A DNA stretch of 64,000 bases from Burkholderia sp. IMCC1007 (lineage in GTDB: Bacteria; Pseudomonadota; Gammaproteobacteria; Burkholderiales; Burkholderiaceae): contig NZ_JAPVQY010000005.1 in NCBI RefSeq assembly GCF_027257875.1, forward strand, positions 89,816 through 153,815, given 5' to 3'. The notes under the pieces are model-generated. The model worked only from the letters and a program-made list of their open reading frames with translations, was not told the origin of the DNA and made no database searches. This document shows positions 10,568 through 19,264 of the stretch, one piece after another. Numbering within the stretch: the stretch's first letter is position 1; every line of letters starts with the position of its first letter. The position numbers and the translations under genes were made by a program.

Positions 10568-11224
10568 ATGAAGGAAGAGACCGTGCAGACGAATGGATCG
10601 ATCAACGCCGTGATCCCGGACAGCCAGCTGGCGCGTGAGGTCACGCAACTTATTCGCGATACCGAGGGCGATTTGCTGTTCAACCACTCGACGCGTGTGT
10701 ACCTGTGGGGCGCGCTGCTCGGAGAACAAAGGAGCATGGCGTTCGATCGCGAGCTGCTCTATGTCGCGGCGATGTTTCACGACATCGGGTTGACGTCGAT
10801 CTATCACGAAAGCCAGCTTCGCTTCGAAGTGGACGGCGCAAATGCGGCGCGCGATTTCCTGCGAAGCCATCGCATCTCCGAGGCGGACATCGAGAAGGTC
10901 TGGACCGCCGTTGCGCTTCATACGACGCCGGGCATTCCGGAGCACATGCATGGAGAAATCGCGCTGGTTCAAGCGGGAGCGGGAATGGACGTGGCAGCGC
11001 GCGGCTTCGATCAGTTCACCGACGAACAACGCGCCGCGGTGGTCGACGCCTATCCGCGCGGCGCCGACTTTGCCAGCAAGATGATCGATGCGTTCTACGA
11101 CGGCATGAAGCATCGCCCGGGCACGACGTTCGGCACCTTCAACGACGACTTCCTTGCGCACAAGGATCCGGGGTTTGCCCGAGTCAACCTGTGCAGCATC
11201 ATATTGAATTCGAGCTGGGGTTGA
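10568..11224 (+). CDS. HD domain protein (putative phosphohydrolase)
   Basis: 218 residues. The HD signature is split in the usual way: His in LLFNHSTRVYLWG, the HD pair in MFHDIGLTS, and a later His in VALHTTPG, giving a metal-dependent HD phosphohydrolase or lyase fold. The substrate is unknown; small HD proteins of this type often resemble cyanamide hydratase or nucleotide phosphohydrolases. Two starts are plausible: ATG 10568 and GTG 10583, the latter with GGAAGAG 5 nt upstream and therefore possibly the real start. Divergent from the MocR gene, which probably controls it. Confidence 0.85.
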   Translation: MKEETVQTNGSINAVIPDSQLAREVTQLIRDTEGDLLFNHSTRVYLWGALLGEQRSMAFDRELLYVAAMFHDIGLTSIYHESQLRFEVDGANAARDFLRSHRISEADIEKVWTAVALHTTPGIPEHMHGEIALVQAGAGMDVAARGFDQFTDEQRAAVVDAYPRGADFASKMIDAFYDGMKHRPGTTFGTFNDDFLAHKDPGFARVNLCSIILNSSWG

Positions 11225-11316
11225 AGTCCTGACGGTGGGCGGGTTCGTCCAGACGAAATGGCCGGCTCGCCCTGTATATGGGACTTCGGGGCAATTTTCC
11301 GACCACCGGGCATAAG

Positions 11317-11336
11317 AAAGGCCCTTTCGGGCCTTT
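11317..11336. terminator. Bidirectional stem-loop between convergent genes
   Basis: AAAGGCCC-TTTC-GGGCCTTT is a perfect 8-bp stem with a 4-nt loop. It ends the HD gene on the plus strand and, with TTTCTTA following on the minus strand, the phosphonate operon. Confidence 0.8.
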
Positions 11337-11360
11337 CGTAGACGAAGGTGCGGACAACGC

Positions 11361-12425
11361 TTACCGCGTCAACGCCGTAAACCCTTCCAGCAACCGATCG
11401 ACATCGGCCGCCGCAATCGCGCCCATCGTCGAGATTCGGAACAGTTCCTTCGACAGCCCGCCTTGCCCCGCGTAGATCACGAAGCCACGCGCCTTCAGCC
11501 CGTCGTGCAGCGTCTCGTACGTGACGCCCTGCGGCAACCGATACGCACGCAGCACGACCGATGAAGCACCTTCGGGCAACACGAGCGGCATCCCGCGCGC
11601 GGCGAGCCCGGCTTGAGCCTGATCGGCCAGCGCCTTGTAGTGCGCATGCCGCGCACGCCAGCCGCCCGCTTCATCAAACTCGCGCAGTGCCTCGACGAGC
11701 GCGTAATACGCATGCACGGACGGCGTGAACGGCGTATTCCGCTGGTCCTGCAGTTTCGCGAGCCGCCCGAGATCGAGGTAGTAAGTACGGCTCGCGGCCT
11801 TCGCGAGCGCGCTGCGGCGCACGATCACGAACGCCGCGCCCGGCACGCCGTGCAGGCACTTGTTCGCGGTCGCGGCAACGGCATCGATCACGCCGCCGGC
11901 GAAGTCGATCGCTTCCGCGCCGAAGCTGCTGACGCCATCGACGAGCATCTTCACACCGCGCGCACGGCAGACTTCAGCGATCGCGCCGAGATCATTCAGC
12001 CGGCCCGTCGTCGTTTCATGATGGATCACCGCGACGTGCGAGTACGCGCCCGCGTCGAGCCGCGCCGCGATCTGCGCGAGATCGGGCGCCTGCATCCACT
12101 CATGCGTGAGCACATCATGCGCGATCCCGTACTGCGTCGCGATCTGCGTGATGCGCTCGCCGTACACGCCGTTCTCGATCACGAGCAGCTTGCCGTCCTG
12201 CGGCACGAGCGCCGCGATCATGCTCTCGACGGCGGCCGTGCCCGAGCCCGTCATCAGCACGGCGGCCCATTCGGCCGGATCGAGCTCGTACGCGGCGACG
12301 AGGCGCGCACGCGCTTCATCCTGCAGATCGAAGAATTCGCTTTCGCGATGACACAGGTCGGGTTGCAGCAGGCTGCGGCGCACGCGTTCGGTCAGCGTTA
12401 CCGGGCCGGGGTTTAGCAGCAGCAT
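11361..12425 (-). CDS. phnW: 2-aminoethylphosphonate-pyruvate transaminase
   Basis: 354 residues, class V aminotransferase fold. It interconverts phosphonoacetaldehyde + alanine and AEP + pyruvate. Family-typical sequence includes LLNPGPVTLTERVR at the N-terminus, the phosphate-binding TGSGTAAVESM, the Asp-containing VDGVSSFGAE and the PLP Lys in ATANKCLHGVPG. In degradation clusters PhnW works with phosphonoacetaldehyde hydrolase (PhnX), which is absent; here it is the last gene of an operon that makes phosphonoacetaldehyde, so it should run in the synthetic direction. Its ATG overlaps the stop of the decarboxylase gene by one base (TGATG). Confidence 0.95.
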   Translation of the reverse strand: MLLLNPGPVTLTERVRRSLLQPDLCHRESEFFDLQDEARARLVAAYELDPAEWAAVLMTGSGTAAVESMIAALVPQDGKLLVIENGVYGERITQIATQYGIAHDVLTHEWMQAPDLAQIAARLDAGAYSHVAVIHHETTTGRLNDLGAIAEVCRARGVKMLVDGVSSFGAEAIDFAGGVIDAVAATANKCLHGVPGAAFVIVRRSALAKAASRTYYLDLGRLAKLQDQRNTPFTPSVHAYYALVEALREFDEAGGWRARHAHYKALADQAQAGLAARGMPLVLPEGASSVVLRAYRLPQGVTYETLHDGLKARGFVIYAGQGGLSKELFRISTMGAIAAADVDRLLEGFTALTR

Positions 12426-13612
12426 CAGTGAGCTCCTTCGGCATGAACTTCAGCCTGCGCGGCGCCGATATGCCGCATCAGACGGATCTTCACTTCGACC
12501 GGCGTGACGGTCGGGCGGGGCAGGCCGTCGGGCACGCCGGTGCGGATCGCGAGTCGCACGAAACGCGTGCCGTCGTTCAGGGCCGACGCGTCGAGCGCGG
12601 CATCGAGCACGTCGAGCGTATCGCCTTCGACCGCCGACGCATAGCCGCACGCAGCGGCGACACCCGCGAACGACACATGCCGCGACACCGTCGCCTGGCC
12701 GCCCGTCGATTCGTGCGCGCCGTTGTCGAGCAGCACGTGCGTGAGGTTGGACGGACCATACGTGCCGAGCGTCGCGAACACGCCCATGCGCATCAGCGCG
12801 GCGCCGTCGCCGTCGACGGCCACCACGCGCAGGTCGGGGCGCGCGAGCGCGAGACCGAGCGCGAGCGGCGTCACGCAGCCCATCGAGCCGACCATGTACA
12901 GCTGATTCGCGCGATCGTCGATCGCATAGAGTTCGCGGCCGCAGAAACCAGTCGATGCGAGCACGACGGTCGAATCGACCGGCGTATGCGCGATCACGCG
13001 CTGCAGCGCATCGTGACGGGTCGGCCACGCAGCAGGCGATGCGGCGCGTGCCACCGACTGCGCAGCGATATGCGCGCGCGGCGTCGCCGCCGGGTTTGCC
13101 TTCAGCTCATACGGCGCGACGCTGCCTTTCTGCATCACGAGCGCGTACGGGCGGCCGGTCGAATCCATGTGCGCGATCGCGCGGTCGAGCGCCGGGCCGA
13201 CTTGTTCGGGGTCGGTCGGGAACGTCTCCCACGGGATCTCCATCGTGTCGAGCATCGCCGGCGTGATCGGCCCCATCAGCGCGTGCTGCGGCTCGTCGGA
13301 CACACCGGGCTGGCCGCGCCACGTGACGATCAGCAACTGCGGCAGCCGGAACGTCCAGGTCAGCGACGTGAGCGGGCTCACCGCGTTGCCGAGCCCCGAG
13401 TTCTGCATCATCGCGATCCCGCGCTTGCCGCCGAGCGTGGCGCCCGCGATCAGCGCGACCGCGTCGCCTTCGTTCGCGGCCGACAGATAGTGCAGCGTCG
13501 GGTCCTGCAGCACGTAATTGATGAACGGCGTCAGGTACGAGCACGGCACGCCCGCGTACCAGTCGAAACCGCGCTCGCGTGCGGCCTCGACGAACTGGGC
13601 CGCTTCGATCAT
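12425..13612 (-). CDS. aepY: Phosphonopyruvate decarboxylase
   Basis: 395 residues. It is a thiamine-diphosphate enzyme that converts phosphonopyruvate to phosphonoacetaldehyde, the irreversible step that pulls the unfavourable PEP mutase reaction forward. The N-terminal pyrimidine-binding half carries the catalytic Glu in [15 protein letters not shown]; the C-terminal half carries the ThDP/Mg motif, [12 protein letters not shown] followed about 25 residues later by the Asn of [15 protein letters not shown] 13612 overlaps the PEP mutase stop (ATGA). The frame extends upstream to 13957 inside that gene, which is a shadow. Length fits AepY/Fom2/Ppd proteins (375-400). Confidence 0.95.
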   Translation of the reverse strand: MIEAAQFVEAARERGFDWYAGVPCSYLTPFINYVLQDPTLHYLSAANEGDAVALIAGATLGGKRGIAMMQNSGLGNAVSPLTSLTWTFRLPQLLIVTWRGQPGVSDEPQHALMGPITPAMLDTMEIPWETFPTDPEQVGPALDRAIAHMDSTGRPYALVMQKGSVAPYELKANPAATPRAHIAAQSVARAASPAAWPTRHDALQRVIAHTPVDSTVVLASTGFCGRELYAIDDRANQLYMVGSMGCVTPLALGLALARPDLRVVAVDGDGAALMRMGVFATLGTYGPSNLTHVLLDNGAHESTGGQATVSRHVSFAGVAAACGYASAVEGDTLDVLDAALDASALNDGTRFVRLAIRTGVPDGLPRPTVTPVEVKIRLMRHIGAAQAEVHAEGAH

Positions 13613-15279
13613 TGCGCGCTCCCGTTGCCGAGCGGCGTCTGGCCGTGCGCGAAGTCGCCCGCGCGGCGGAAGTCTTCCAGATCGTTGACACCGCGCCAGT
13701 GGCCGTGCACGTACTGCACTTCGATCTTCTCGCCGGCGGCGATCAGTTCGTTGAGCAGCGACGGAATGTCGAGCGTGTCGAAATCGGCGCGCGCCTGCAG
13801 TGTCGCGAGCATCGCCTTCAGTCGGTCGACGCCGGCGCCACGCACGTTCAGCAGGCCGATCCAGCGGCCGTGCGGCGTGCCGGCGGCGACGTCGCTCGAC
13901 ACGCGTTGCAGATACGTCTTCTGACCGAACAGGCCGCGGTCGTCCGCAGCCGAGCACAGCGCGAAGTCACGCACGCTCTGGTTGGTCTCGGTGAGCGACG
14001 AATCGACCACCACGCTGAACTCGGCCTCGCTCTCCGCGAGGTCGCGCAGGATGTAGCTGCGGAACAGCAGGTCGCCGTACGAGATCACGGTGTCGCCGTT
14101 CAGGCGTTCTGCCGCGCACGCGAGCGATGCGAGCTCGCCCGTCTGTGCATGGCGGTCGTTGACGACGAGCTTGATCCCCGACGTGTCGATCGCGTCGGCG
14201 CGATAGCCGCCGACCACGGTGATGTCGTTCACGCCGTGCTTCTTGAAGCCGTCGACGAGCCAGCGCAACAGCGGCTTGCCGGCGACCGGCAGCATGACCT
14301 TGGGCTTGTCTTCGGTGACGGCTTCGAGGCCCTTGCCGCGGCTCGCGGCGAGCACGATCGCGGCGTTCGACGCGCGCGACGACGACGACAGGTAAATGCG
14401 CTCGGCGGCCGAGTATTCGTCGGCGTCCTGCAGGCGGAAGATCTCGTTGACCGACGCGACGCGGTCTTCGACGTTGATCAGCGTTTCGTTCTCGTGGATC
14501 TCGCGTGCGACGGCCTGCATCGCCGATGCCGATGCGCGGATCAGGTGGTTCGCCCAGATCACGGTGCTGATGCCGGCCTGGCGGAACACGTCGGTCGGCG
14601 TGCTGTAGTACTTGGTCGGCACGATCACGAGCGGCGCCTTGCCGCTCCATTCGCGCGCGAACTGCAGGATTTCGTCGGGGCGCGACAGCTTGCTGTGGAT
14701 CAGGATCGCATCGGCGCCGGCTTCCGCATACGCGTTCGCGCGGCGCAGCGCTTCGTCCATCCCCCAGCCGGCGATCAGCGCCTCGACGCGCGCGACGATC
14801 GAGAAGTCGGGATCGGTCTGCGAATCCTTGCCGGCCTTGATCTTGCCGCAGAACTCGTCGATCTCGGCGAGCGGCTGGCGTTCGCCGTCGATGAAGCTGT
14901 TGGTCTTCGGGAACTGCTTGTCCTCGATGCAGACGCCCGCGATGCCGCGCTGCTCGAGCTTCTTCACGAGGCGGCGCACGTTGTTGAAGTTGCCGTAGCC
15001 GGTGTCGCCGTCGAGCAGGATCGGCAGGTCGCTCGCGTCGGCCATGAACTCGAGCACGTCGACGACTTGCGTCCAGCTCGCTTCGTTGTTGTCGCGCACG
15101 CCGAACTGCGCGGAGATCGCGAGGCCCGACGCCCAGATCCCCTTGAAGCCCGCTTCGCGGACGATCCGCGCGGACAGGCCGTTGTGCGCTTCCATCAGGA
15201 ATTCGAGGTCGCTGCTGACGAGCATGCGGCGCAGGCGCGCGCTGCGCGATTCGGTGAAGTTGGGTTCGCGTGCGTTCAT
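13609..15279 (-). CDS. aepX: Phosphoenolpyruvate mutase fused to nucleotidyltransferase-like domain
   Basis: 556 residues. Residues ~15-290 are the isocitrate lyase/PEP mutase barrel; the sequence [10 protein letters not shown] matches the PEP mutase signature EDKxxxxxNS that separates it from related lyases. Residues ~310-556 resemble a sugar/nucleotidyltransferase: [20 protein letters not shown] is a degenerate form of the nucleotide-binding loop, followed by GKPLLRW and DLLFRS. PEP mutase makes the C-P bond of nearly all known phosphonates. The fused domain suggests activation of a phosphonate intermediate, with CTP as the likely nucleotide. Its activity may be reduced, as the glycine-rich loop is atypical. 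The start overlaps the upstream stop by ATGA. Confidence 0.94.
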   Translation of the reverse strand: MNAREPNFTESRSARLRRMLVSSDLEFLMEAHNGLSARIVREAGFKGIWASGLAISAQFGVRDNNEASWTQVVDVLEFMADASDLPILLDGDTGYGNFNNVRRLVKKLEQRGIAGVCIEDKQFPKTNSFIDGERQPLAEIDEFCGKIKAGKDSQTDPDFSIVARVEALIAGWGMDEALRRANAYAEAGADAILIHSKLSRPDEILQFAREWSGKAPLVIVPTKYYSTPTDVFRQAGISTVIWANHLIRASASAMQAVAREIHENETLINVEDRVASVNEIFRLQDADEYSAAERIYLSSSSRASNAAIVLAASRGKGLEAVTEDKPKVMLPVAGKPLLRWLVDGFKKHGVNDITVVGGYRADAIDTSGIKLVVNDRHAQTGELASLACAAERLNGDTVISYGDLLFRSYILRDLAESEAEFSVVVDSSLTETNQSVRDFALCSAADDRGLFGQKTYLQRVSSDVAAGTPHGRWIGLLNVRGAGVDRLKAMLATLQARADFDTLDIPSLLNELIAAGEKIEVQYVHGHWRGVNDLEDFRRAGDFAHGQTPLGNGSAQ

Positions 15280-16043
15280 CGTGCGGCTCCTGCGGTCGTG
15301 CGTTGAATCAGGGGGAGGATCTCTTGCGTCGCGCGCGCGACGTCGTTCGGGAAGTCGATCTCGATCCACGGCGAACCGGTGACGTCGGCGACCTCGAACG
15401 AGTGGCCGCCTTCGAGCAGCAGGTCGCGCACGGCTTCCTCGTGCGGCATGTTCGCGCGGCCGCTGTCGACGTAGCCCGCGACGATCGTCGCGAGGCGGCG
15501 CGCGGTGCCTTCGGTGAAGCGGAAGAAGCCGACCGATTCGCCGATGGTGTCGTAGTCGAGGTCGACCGCGAGCTGCTTGCGCAGCTCGACCGGCACGCCG
15601 TTCTTCAGGCACAGCTTCACGGGCTCGTCGCCGGCTTCGAAGTCGCGATCGATCAGCAGGCGGTCGACGGCCTTGTCGGCATCGGCCACCAGCGCGTGCA
15701 GGATGTTCTCGTCGTACAGCACGTCCGCGTCCATCAGCAGCACGTCGCCGCCGCGCGTCATCGCATCGGCGACGGTATGCACGGTCAGCACGCTGCCGAG
15801 GTCGTAGCGGTCGTTGATCACGATCTCGGCGGTGCGGCCGAGGCGCTTCAGCTCCTGCTCGACCTTCTCGTGCTGGAAGCCGAGCCCGAGCACGATTTCA
15901 TCGACGCCCGCGGCGTCGAGCACGCGCAGATGGCGCTCGAGCAGCGACACGTCGTCGAAGCGCAGCAGGCACTTCGGAAACTGCGCTTCGGGCGGTTGTT
16001 GCAGGCGCAAGCCGAGGCCTGCCGCAAGAATGATGGCTCGCAT
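15276..16043 (-). CDS. Nucleotidyltransferase (predicted phosphonate cytidylyltransferase)
   Basis: 255 residues with a standard nucleotidyltransferase loop, [11 protein letters not shown]...FPKCLLRF, and metal-binding Asp residues in LMDADVLYD and EIDFPND. Members of this family activate sugars, choline phosphate or inositol phosphate. Next to PEP mutase and a CDP-alcohol phosphatidyltransferase, the likely reaction is CTP + AEP to CMP-AEP, parallel to PntC. An inositol-phosphate or choline-phosphate substrate is the alternative. ATG 16043 has GGAGAA 4-5 nt upstream. It begins 35 nt after the flippase-like gene, the only gap in the operon, and ends in an ATGA overlap with the PEP mutase gene. 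Confidence 0.88.
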   Translation of the reverse strand: MRAIILAAGLGLRLQQPPEAQFPKCLLRFDDVSLLERHLRVLDAAGVDEIVLGLGFQHEKVEQELKRLGRTAEIVINDRYDLGSVLTVHTVADAMTRGGDVLLMDADVLYDENILHALVADADKAVDRLLIDRDFEAGDEPVKLCLKNGVPVELRKQLAVDLDYDTIGESVGFFRFTEGTARRLATIVAGYVDSGRANMPHEEAVRDLLLEGGHSFEVADVTGSPWIEIDFPNDVARATQEILPLIQRTTAGAAR

Positions 16044-16078
16044 GGGTTCTCCAACCAAAAAGCCGGCGATCTGAACGA

Positions 16079-17080
16079 TCAGTCGGCGAGCGGCTGCGGC
16101 GCATGGCGCCGTTGCCAGTTTCTTTCACTGAAATGCAGATAGAGCAGGCCGGGCAGGCCGAGCGCGAGTTCGCGCGCGCGCTTCGCGAGCGACAGCGCGA
16201 GCGCCGCGTCGGGCGGCAGGCCGACCAGCGGCGCGAGCAGCAGGTAGCCGCCTTCCTGTGCGCCGAGCGAGCCCGGGATCGCGAACGCCGCACCGCGGAT
16301 CGCCTGGCCGACGCTCTCGAGCAGCAGCGCGTCGAGCCAGCTGACCGGGTGCCCGAGGAAGTGCAGCGCGAGCCACACTTCCGCGGTGCCGACGATCCAG
16401 CCGACGAGGCTCAATGCGAAGGTCTTCGCGACCTTCGCGCGATCGCGGTACAGCGCGCCGACCGCGTCGTCGATCGCGTCGGCACGCGTGGCGAGCGACG
16501 ACCAGTCGCGCGGGCCGAGCAGCTTCGATGCAATGCGCAGCCCGCGGCCGAACATGCCGCGCCGCTGCGCCGCGTAGAACGCGACGGCGAGCGCGCCGAG
16601 CACGCCGGTGGCGATCAGCGCGGGCGTGCGCAGATACGCGACCGACTCGTGTGTCGCATACAGGCTGAACGCGGCGATGCCGATCAGCGCGAACGCCATC
16701 TGCGCGAGCGCCTGCATCGTCGTGCTGACGGTCACGACGGCGGCCGCATCGGCCATGCGCGTGCCGCGCTGTGCGAGGTGGCGCACCATCAGCACGGGGC
16801 CGCCGATCTGGCCGGCGGGCAGCAGGCTGTTCACCGATTCGCCGACCCAGCGCGCGCGCAGCGCGTTGCCGAGTTCGGCGCCCGGCTGGCCGCGGCGGAA
16901 CATCACGGAGATCGCGACCGCATCGATCGCGAGCGGCACGACGTGGAACGCCGCGACGAGCGCGAGGCCCCAGCCGGCCGCGAGGAATGTCGACGCAACC
17001 GCGCCGACGCCCTGCCACGCGAGCAGGGCGACGAAGAGTGCCGTTCCGAGCGACAGCAGGATCAGGCCGGCGCGTGTCAT
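16079..17080 (-). CDS. Flippase-like integral membrane protein (LPG synthase TM family)
   Basis: 333 residues, with about 8 predicted membrane segments and family-typical stretches GQIGGPVLMVRHLAQRG and IPGSLGAQEGGYLLLAPLVGLP. The family (lysylphosphatidylglycerol synthase transmembrane region, also seen in HpnL and glycolipid clusters) includes lipid flippases and proteins of unknown role. In this operon it may move the phosphonolipid product across the inner membrane. The start overlaps the oxygenase gene stop by ATGA. ATG 17080 begins directly with a membrane helix (AGLILLSLGTALFVALL). Confidence 0.85.
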   Translation of the reverse strand: MTRAGLILLSLGTALFVALLAWQGVGAVASTFLAAGWGLALVAAFHVVPLAIDAVAISVMFRRGQPGAELGNALRARWVGESVNSLLPAGQIGGPVLMVRHLAQRGTRMADAAAVVTVSTTMQALAQMAFALIGIAAFSLYATHESVAYLRTPALIATGVLGALAVAFYAAQRRGMFGRGLRIASKLLGPRDWSSLATRADAIDDAVGALYRDRAKVAKTFALSLVGWIVGTAEVWLALHFLGHPVSWLDALLLESVGQAIRGAAFAIPGSLGAQEGGYLLLAPLVGLPPDAALALSLAKRARELALGLPGLLYLHFSERNWQRRHAPQPLAD

Positions 17081-17886
17081 GACCCGCTCGTCCGTCGCGA
17101 CGCCAGTTGCTTGAACACCTGGCGGAAACCGAAATACGCGATCGCGTCCTTCATGTTCGAGATGAAGCGCTTCCACGGCCGCATGCCGGGGTTCGTCACG
17201 TATTCGAACGTGAGCGATACGCGCATCTCGTTCTGGCCGAGCGGCGTGATGCGGTGGCGCAGCTTGTCACCGTCGAACAGCACGATGCCGCCGTCGGCGA
17301 TCTGCACGGAGCCCGGTTCGTCGGGCACGTCCGGATTGCGCGTGTGCAGCTCGTAGTCGAGCCGGCACGACGATTCGTCGATCACGCCGATCAGCAGCGT
17401 GTAGCGGCGGCCGTCGTAGTACGACGTGTCGTAATGCCAGCCGATGTGGTCGCCCGGCTTCGTGTAGTAGTACAGCGCGTACGCATGCGGATCGTTGTCG
17501 GGCGACAGCATCAGCTTGTCGCCGGTGACCTTCTCGAGAAAGCCGAGCAGCGCCTTCGAGCGATACAGCTCGGCGATGTACGGCGCGTGCTCGTCGATCG
17601 TATGGCGGCTCACGCTGCCGCCTTGCTTGTGGCCCGGCAGGTAATTGCGGTTCAGGCCGGGCTGCAGCGCGCGCGCGGCGTCCGCGAGTTTCGCGTAGGC
17701 GTTGGGCGGCAGGAACGTGTCCAGATACAGGAACGACCCCTGGCGCGTGTAGTCGCCGCGCAGATGGTCGAGGTCGAGGCGGCCGACGCAGTCGGCCACG
17801 GTGCGATCGGGATCCGCCGCGGCCGCGCGCGCAGGCGCGGGGCGTGCCGGGCTCAGCACGGAGTCGTCGCGCGTGCTAGGAGTCAT
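17077..17886 (-). CDS. 2-oxoglutarate/Fe(II)-dependent oxygenase
   Basis: 269 residues. The facial triad reads HxD in GWHYDTSYYDG and distal His in KLRHRITP, with the 2OG-binding Arg in MRVSLTFEY, so the active site appears intact. Residues 1-40 are Ala/Arg-rich and probably disordered. By context it may hydroxylate the phosphonate head group (1-hydroxy-AEP is known in some bacterial phosphonolipids) or a lipid chain; that is inference. It overlaps both neighbours by ATGA. Confidence 0.88.
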   Translation of the reverse strand: MTPSTRDDSVLSPARPAPARAAAADPDRTVADCVGRLDLDHLRGDYTRQGSFLYLDTFLPPNAYAKLADAARALQPGLNRNYLPGHKQGGSVSRHTIDEHAPYIAELYRSKALLGFLEKVTGDKLMLSPDNDPHAYALYYYTKPGDHIGWHYDTSYYDGRRYTLLIGVIDESSCRLDYELHTRNPDVPDEPGSVQIADGGIVLFDGDKLRHRITPLGQNEMRVSLTFEYVTNPGMRPWKRFISNMKDAIAYFGFRQVFKQLASRRTSGS

Positions 17887-18578
17887 TTGGAAGCCTGGAT
17901 TTCGGTTGGGTTCTGCGCGGTTGGGTTCTGCGGAAGGTTGCCGCGCCGCACGATGCGCCACCAGTCGATTACGACCCAGGCGGCGAACAGCGGGGCGCCG
18001 ATCGACGCCGCGAGCAGAAACGGCTGGACGCCGTCGGCGAGGGTCACGAGCGGCAACAGATAGAGCACGTCTTCCGTCTCGAAGCCGCCGGCGAATGCCT
18101 GCTTGGTGCCGGCCTTGCCCGCGATCGATTCGATCCGCATGCGCAGGAAGAAGATCAGCGCGACGGCCGCGCCGGCGATCGCGCCGAGCAGCACCGGCGA
18201 CGCGGCCATCTGGCCGCCCTGGGCGACGATGCCGGCGCCCATGCTGACGAACAGCGCGACCGTCACCAGTGCATCGGCCGCAAGATCGTAAAAGTGACCG
18301 ATCTTGCTGGTCTTGCCGCTGATGCGTGCGAGTTCGCCGTCGGTGTGGTCGACGAAGTTCGACAGCACGATCAGGAACGCGCCGGCGTTGCTCCAGCCGA
18401 AACCGCCGTGCGCAAGGCACCAGGCGCCGGCGAGGCCGATCAGCAGACGTACGGTGGTGAGGTGATTCGGGGTGACTGGCGTGTCGACGAGCGGTCGGAC
18501 AAGCGAGCGCGCCAGACGCGCATCCCAGGTGCGCGGCAGGGGGGGCTCGGGGCGTGTTGCGGTTTTTCTTTGGTCCAT
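17883..18578 (-). CDS. CDP-alcohol phosphatidyltransferase family protein
   Basis: 231 residues. The family signature DxxDGxxARx8GxxxDxxxD is complete: DHTDGELAR then G and the two Asp of HFYDLAADA. There are about six membrane helices. These enzymes join a CDP-alcohol donor to an acceptor by loss of CMP. With CMP-AEP and diacylglycerol as substrates it would form an AEP phosphonolipid, in the manner of eukaryotic ethanolamine phosphotransferases. It is the first gene of the operon, 12 nt from a predicted transcription start and without a visible Shine-Dalgarno. A phosphatidylinositol-phosphate-type product is the main alternative. Confidence 0.9.
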   Translation of the reverse strand: MDQRKTATRPEPPLPRTWDARLARSLVRPLVDTPVTPNHLTTVRLLIGLAGAWCLAHGGFGWSNAGAFLIVLSNFVDHTDGELARISGKTSKIGHFYDLAADALVTVALFVSMGAGIVAQGGQMAASPVLLGAIAGAAVALIFFLRMRIESIAGKAGTKQAFAGGFETEDVLYLLPLVTLADGVQPFLLAASIGAPLFAAWVVIDWWRIVRRGNLPQNPTAQNPTEIQASK

Positions 18579-18596
18579 CGGCGAAATATATACGGA

Positions 18597-18626
18597 ATTG
18601 TAATTTGTTGCTTTTTATTCGATCAA
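18597..18626 (-). promoter_or_regulatory. Sigma70-type promoter of the phosphonate operon
   Basis: On the minus strand TTGATC, an 18-nt spacer and TACAAT (5 of 6) form a good promoter in an AT-rich patch. The predicted start near 18590 leaves a leader of about 12 nt before ATG 18578. Confidence 0.65.
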
Positions 18627-19264
18627 TGTCCTGACATGCGGCAGTGTTACCGCGGATTCGAGACACCAACCGGTTGCAAACCGGATGCGCGAAGTGGCGT
18701 TCGGGCACGCGGGCCATACGTCATCCAGTGTGGCTCGCGTGGCGCAACTGTCAAGCGCGCTCGGGGCCTGTCGCACGGGCTCGACGGCGTTTTCATCCGT
18801 GTGCGGCAGGTAGCTAAGCGCGTGCATGGTTTGATATCCGTCAGGCCGGAAAAAACGGCGGCGGGCGACAATTGGCCGCGGCGATCGATTACCGGCGCGT
18901 GCATGTCGATTAGGGTCGTCCGCGCGAGCAATCGGCACGGGTATCGGTCGATTGACGTTCAGGCATTCGTAATAAAAATGTTCGGCGGATTTTCGGTTTG
19001 CTTTCTCTAACCTTTCTAATGCATTCGATGCGTGTGCCGCGCGGTGCATCGGCGGCTTGCCGCTGTCACAGAACGGCCGTTCGATACCCAATACATTCAG
19101 TAAGTATCTTTTGCATCCGGCGGACATTTCGCGGCGATGGCCTCTGCGATACTCCGACCGTGCCTGTGGTGCCGGGCCGCCCCTCGCGGCCCCAAGGGCT
19201 TCGCGTCGCTCCGGAGACACCCCCCGCGACGTCAACGACAGACCAAAGCGTCAGATATTCAGCC
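18627..19264. other. Intergenic region between divergent operons, no gene seen
   Basis: About 640 nt of lower GC than the flanking genes, holding the upstream regions of the phosphonate operon (minus) and the CoA-hydrolase gene (plus). TTGACG at 18952 and AT-rich sequence at 18970-19020 may belong to the plus-strand promoter but spacing is poor. Open frames here have no protein-like composition. Confidence 0.5.

Noticed and set aside
18952..18980. Promoter of the CoA-hydrolase gene (TTGACG)
   Set aside because: No -10 at acceptable spacing; 12-15 nt candidates are poor.
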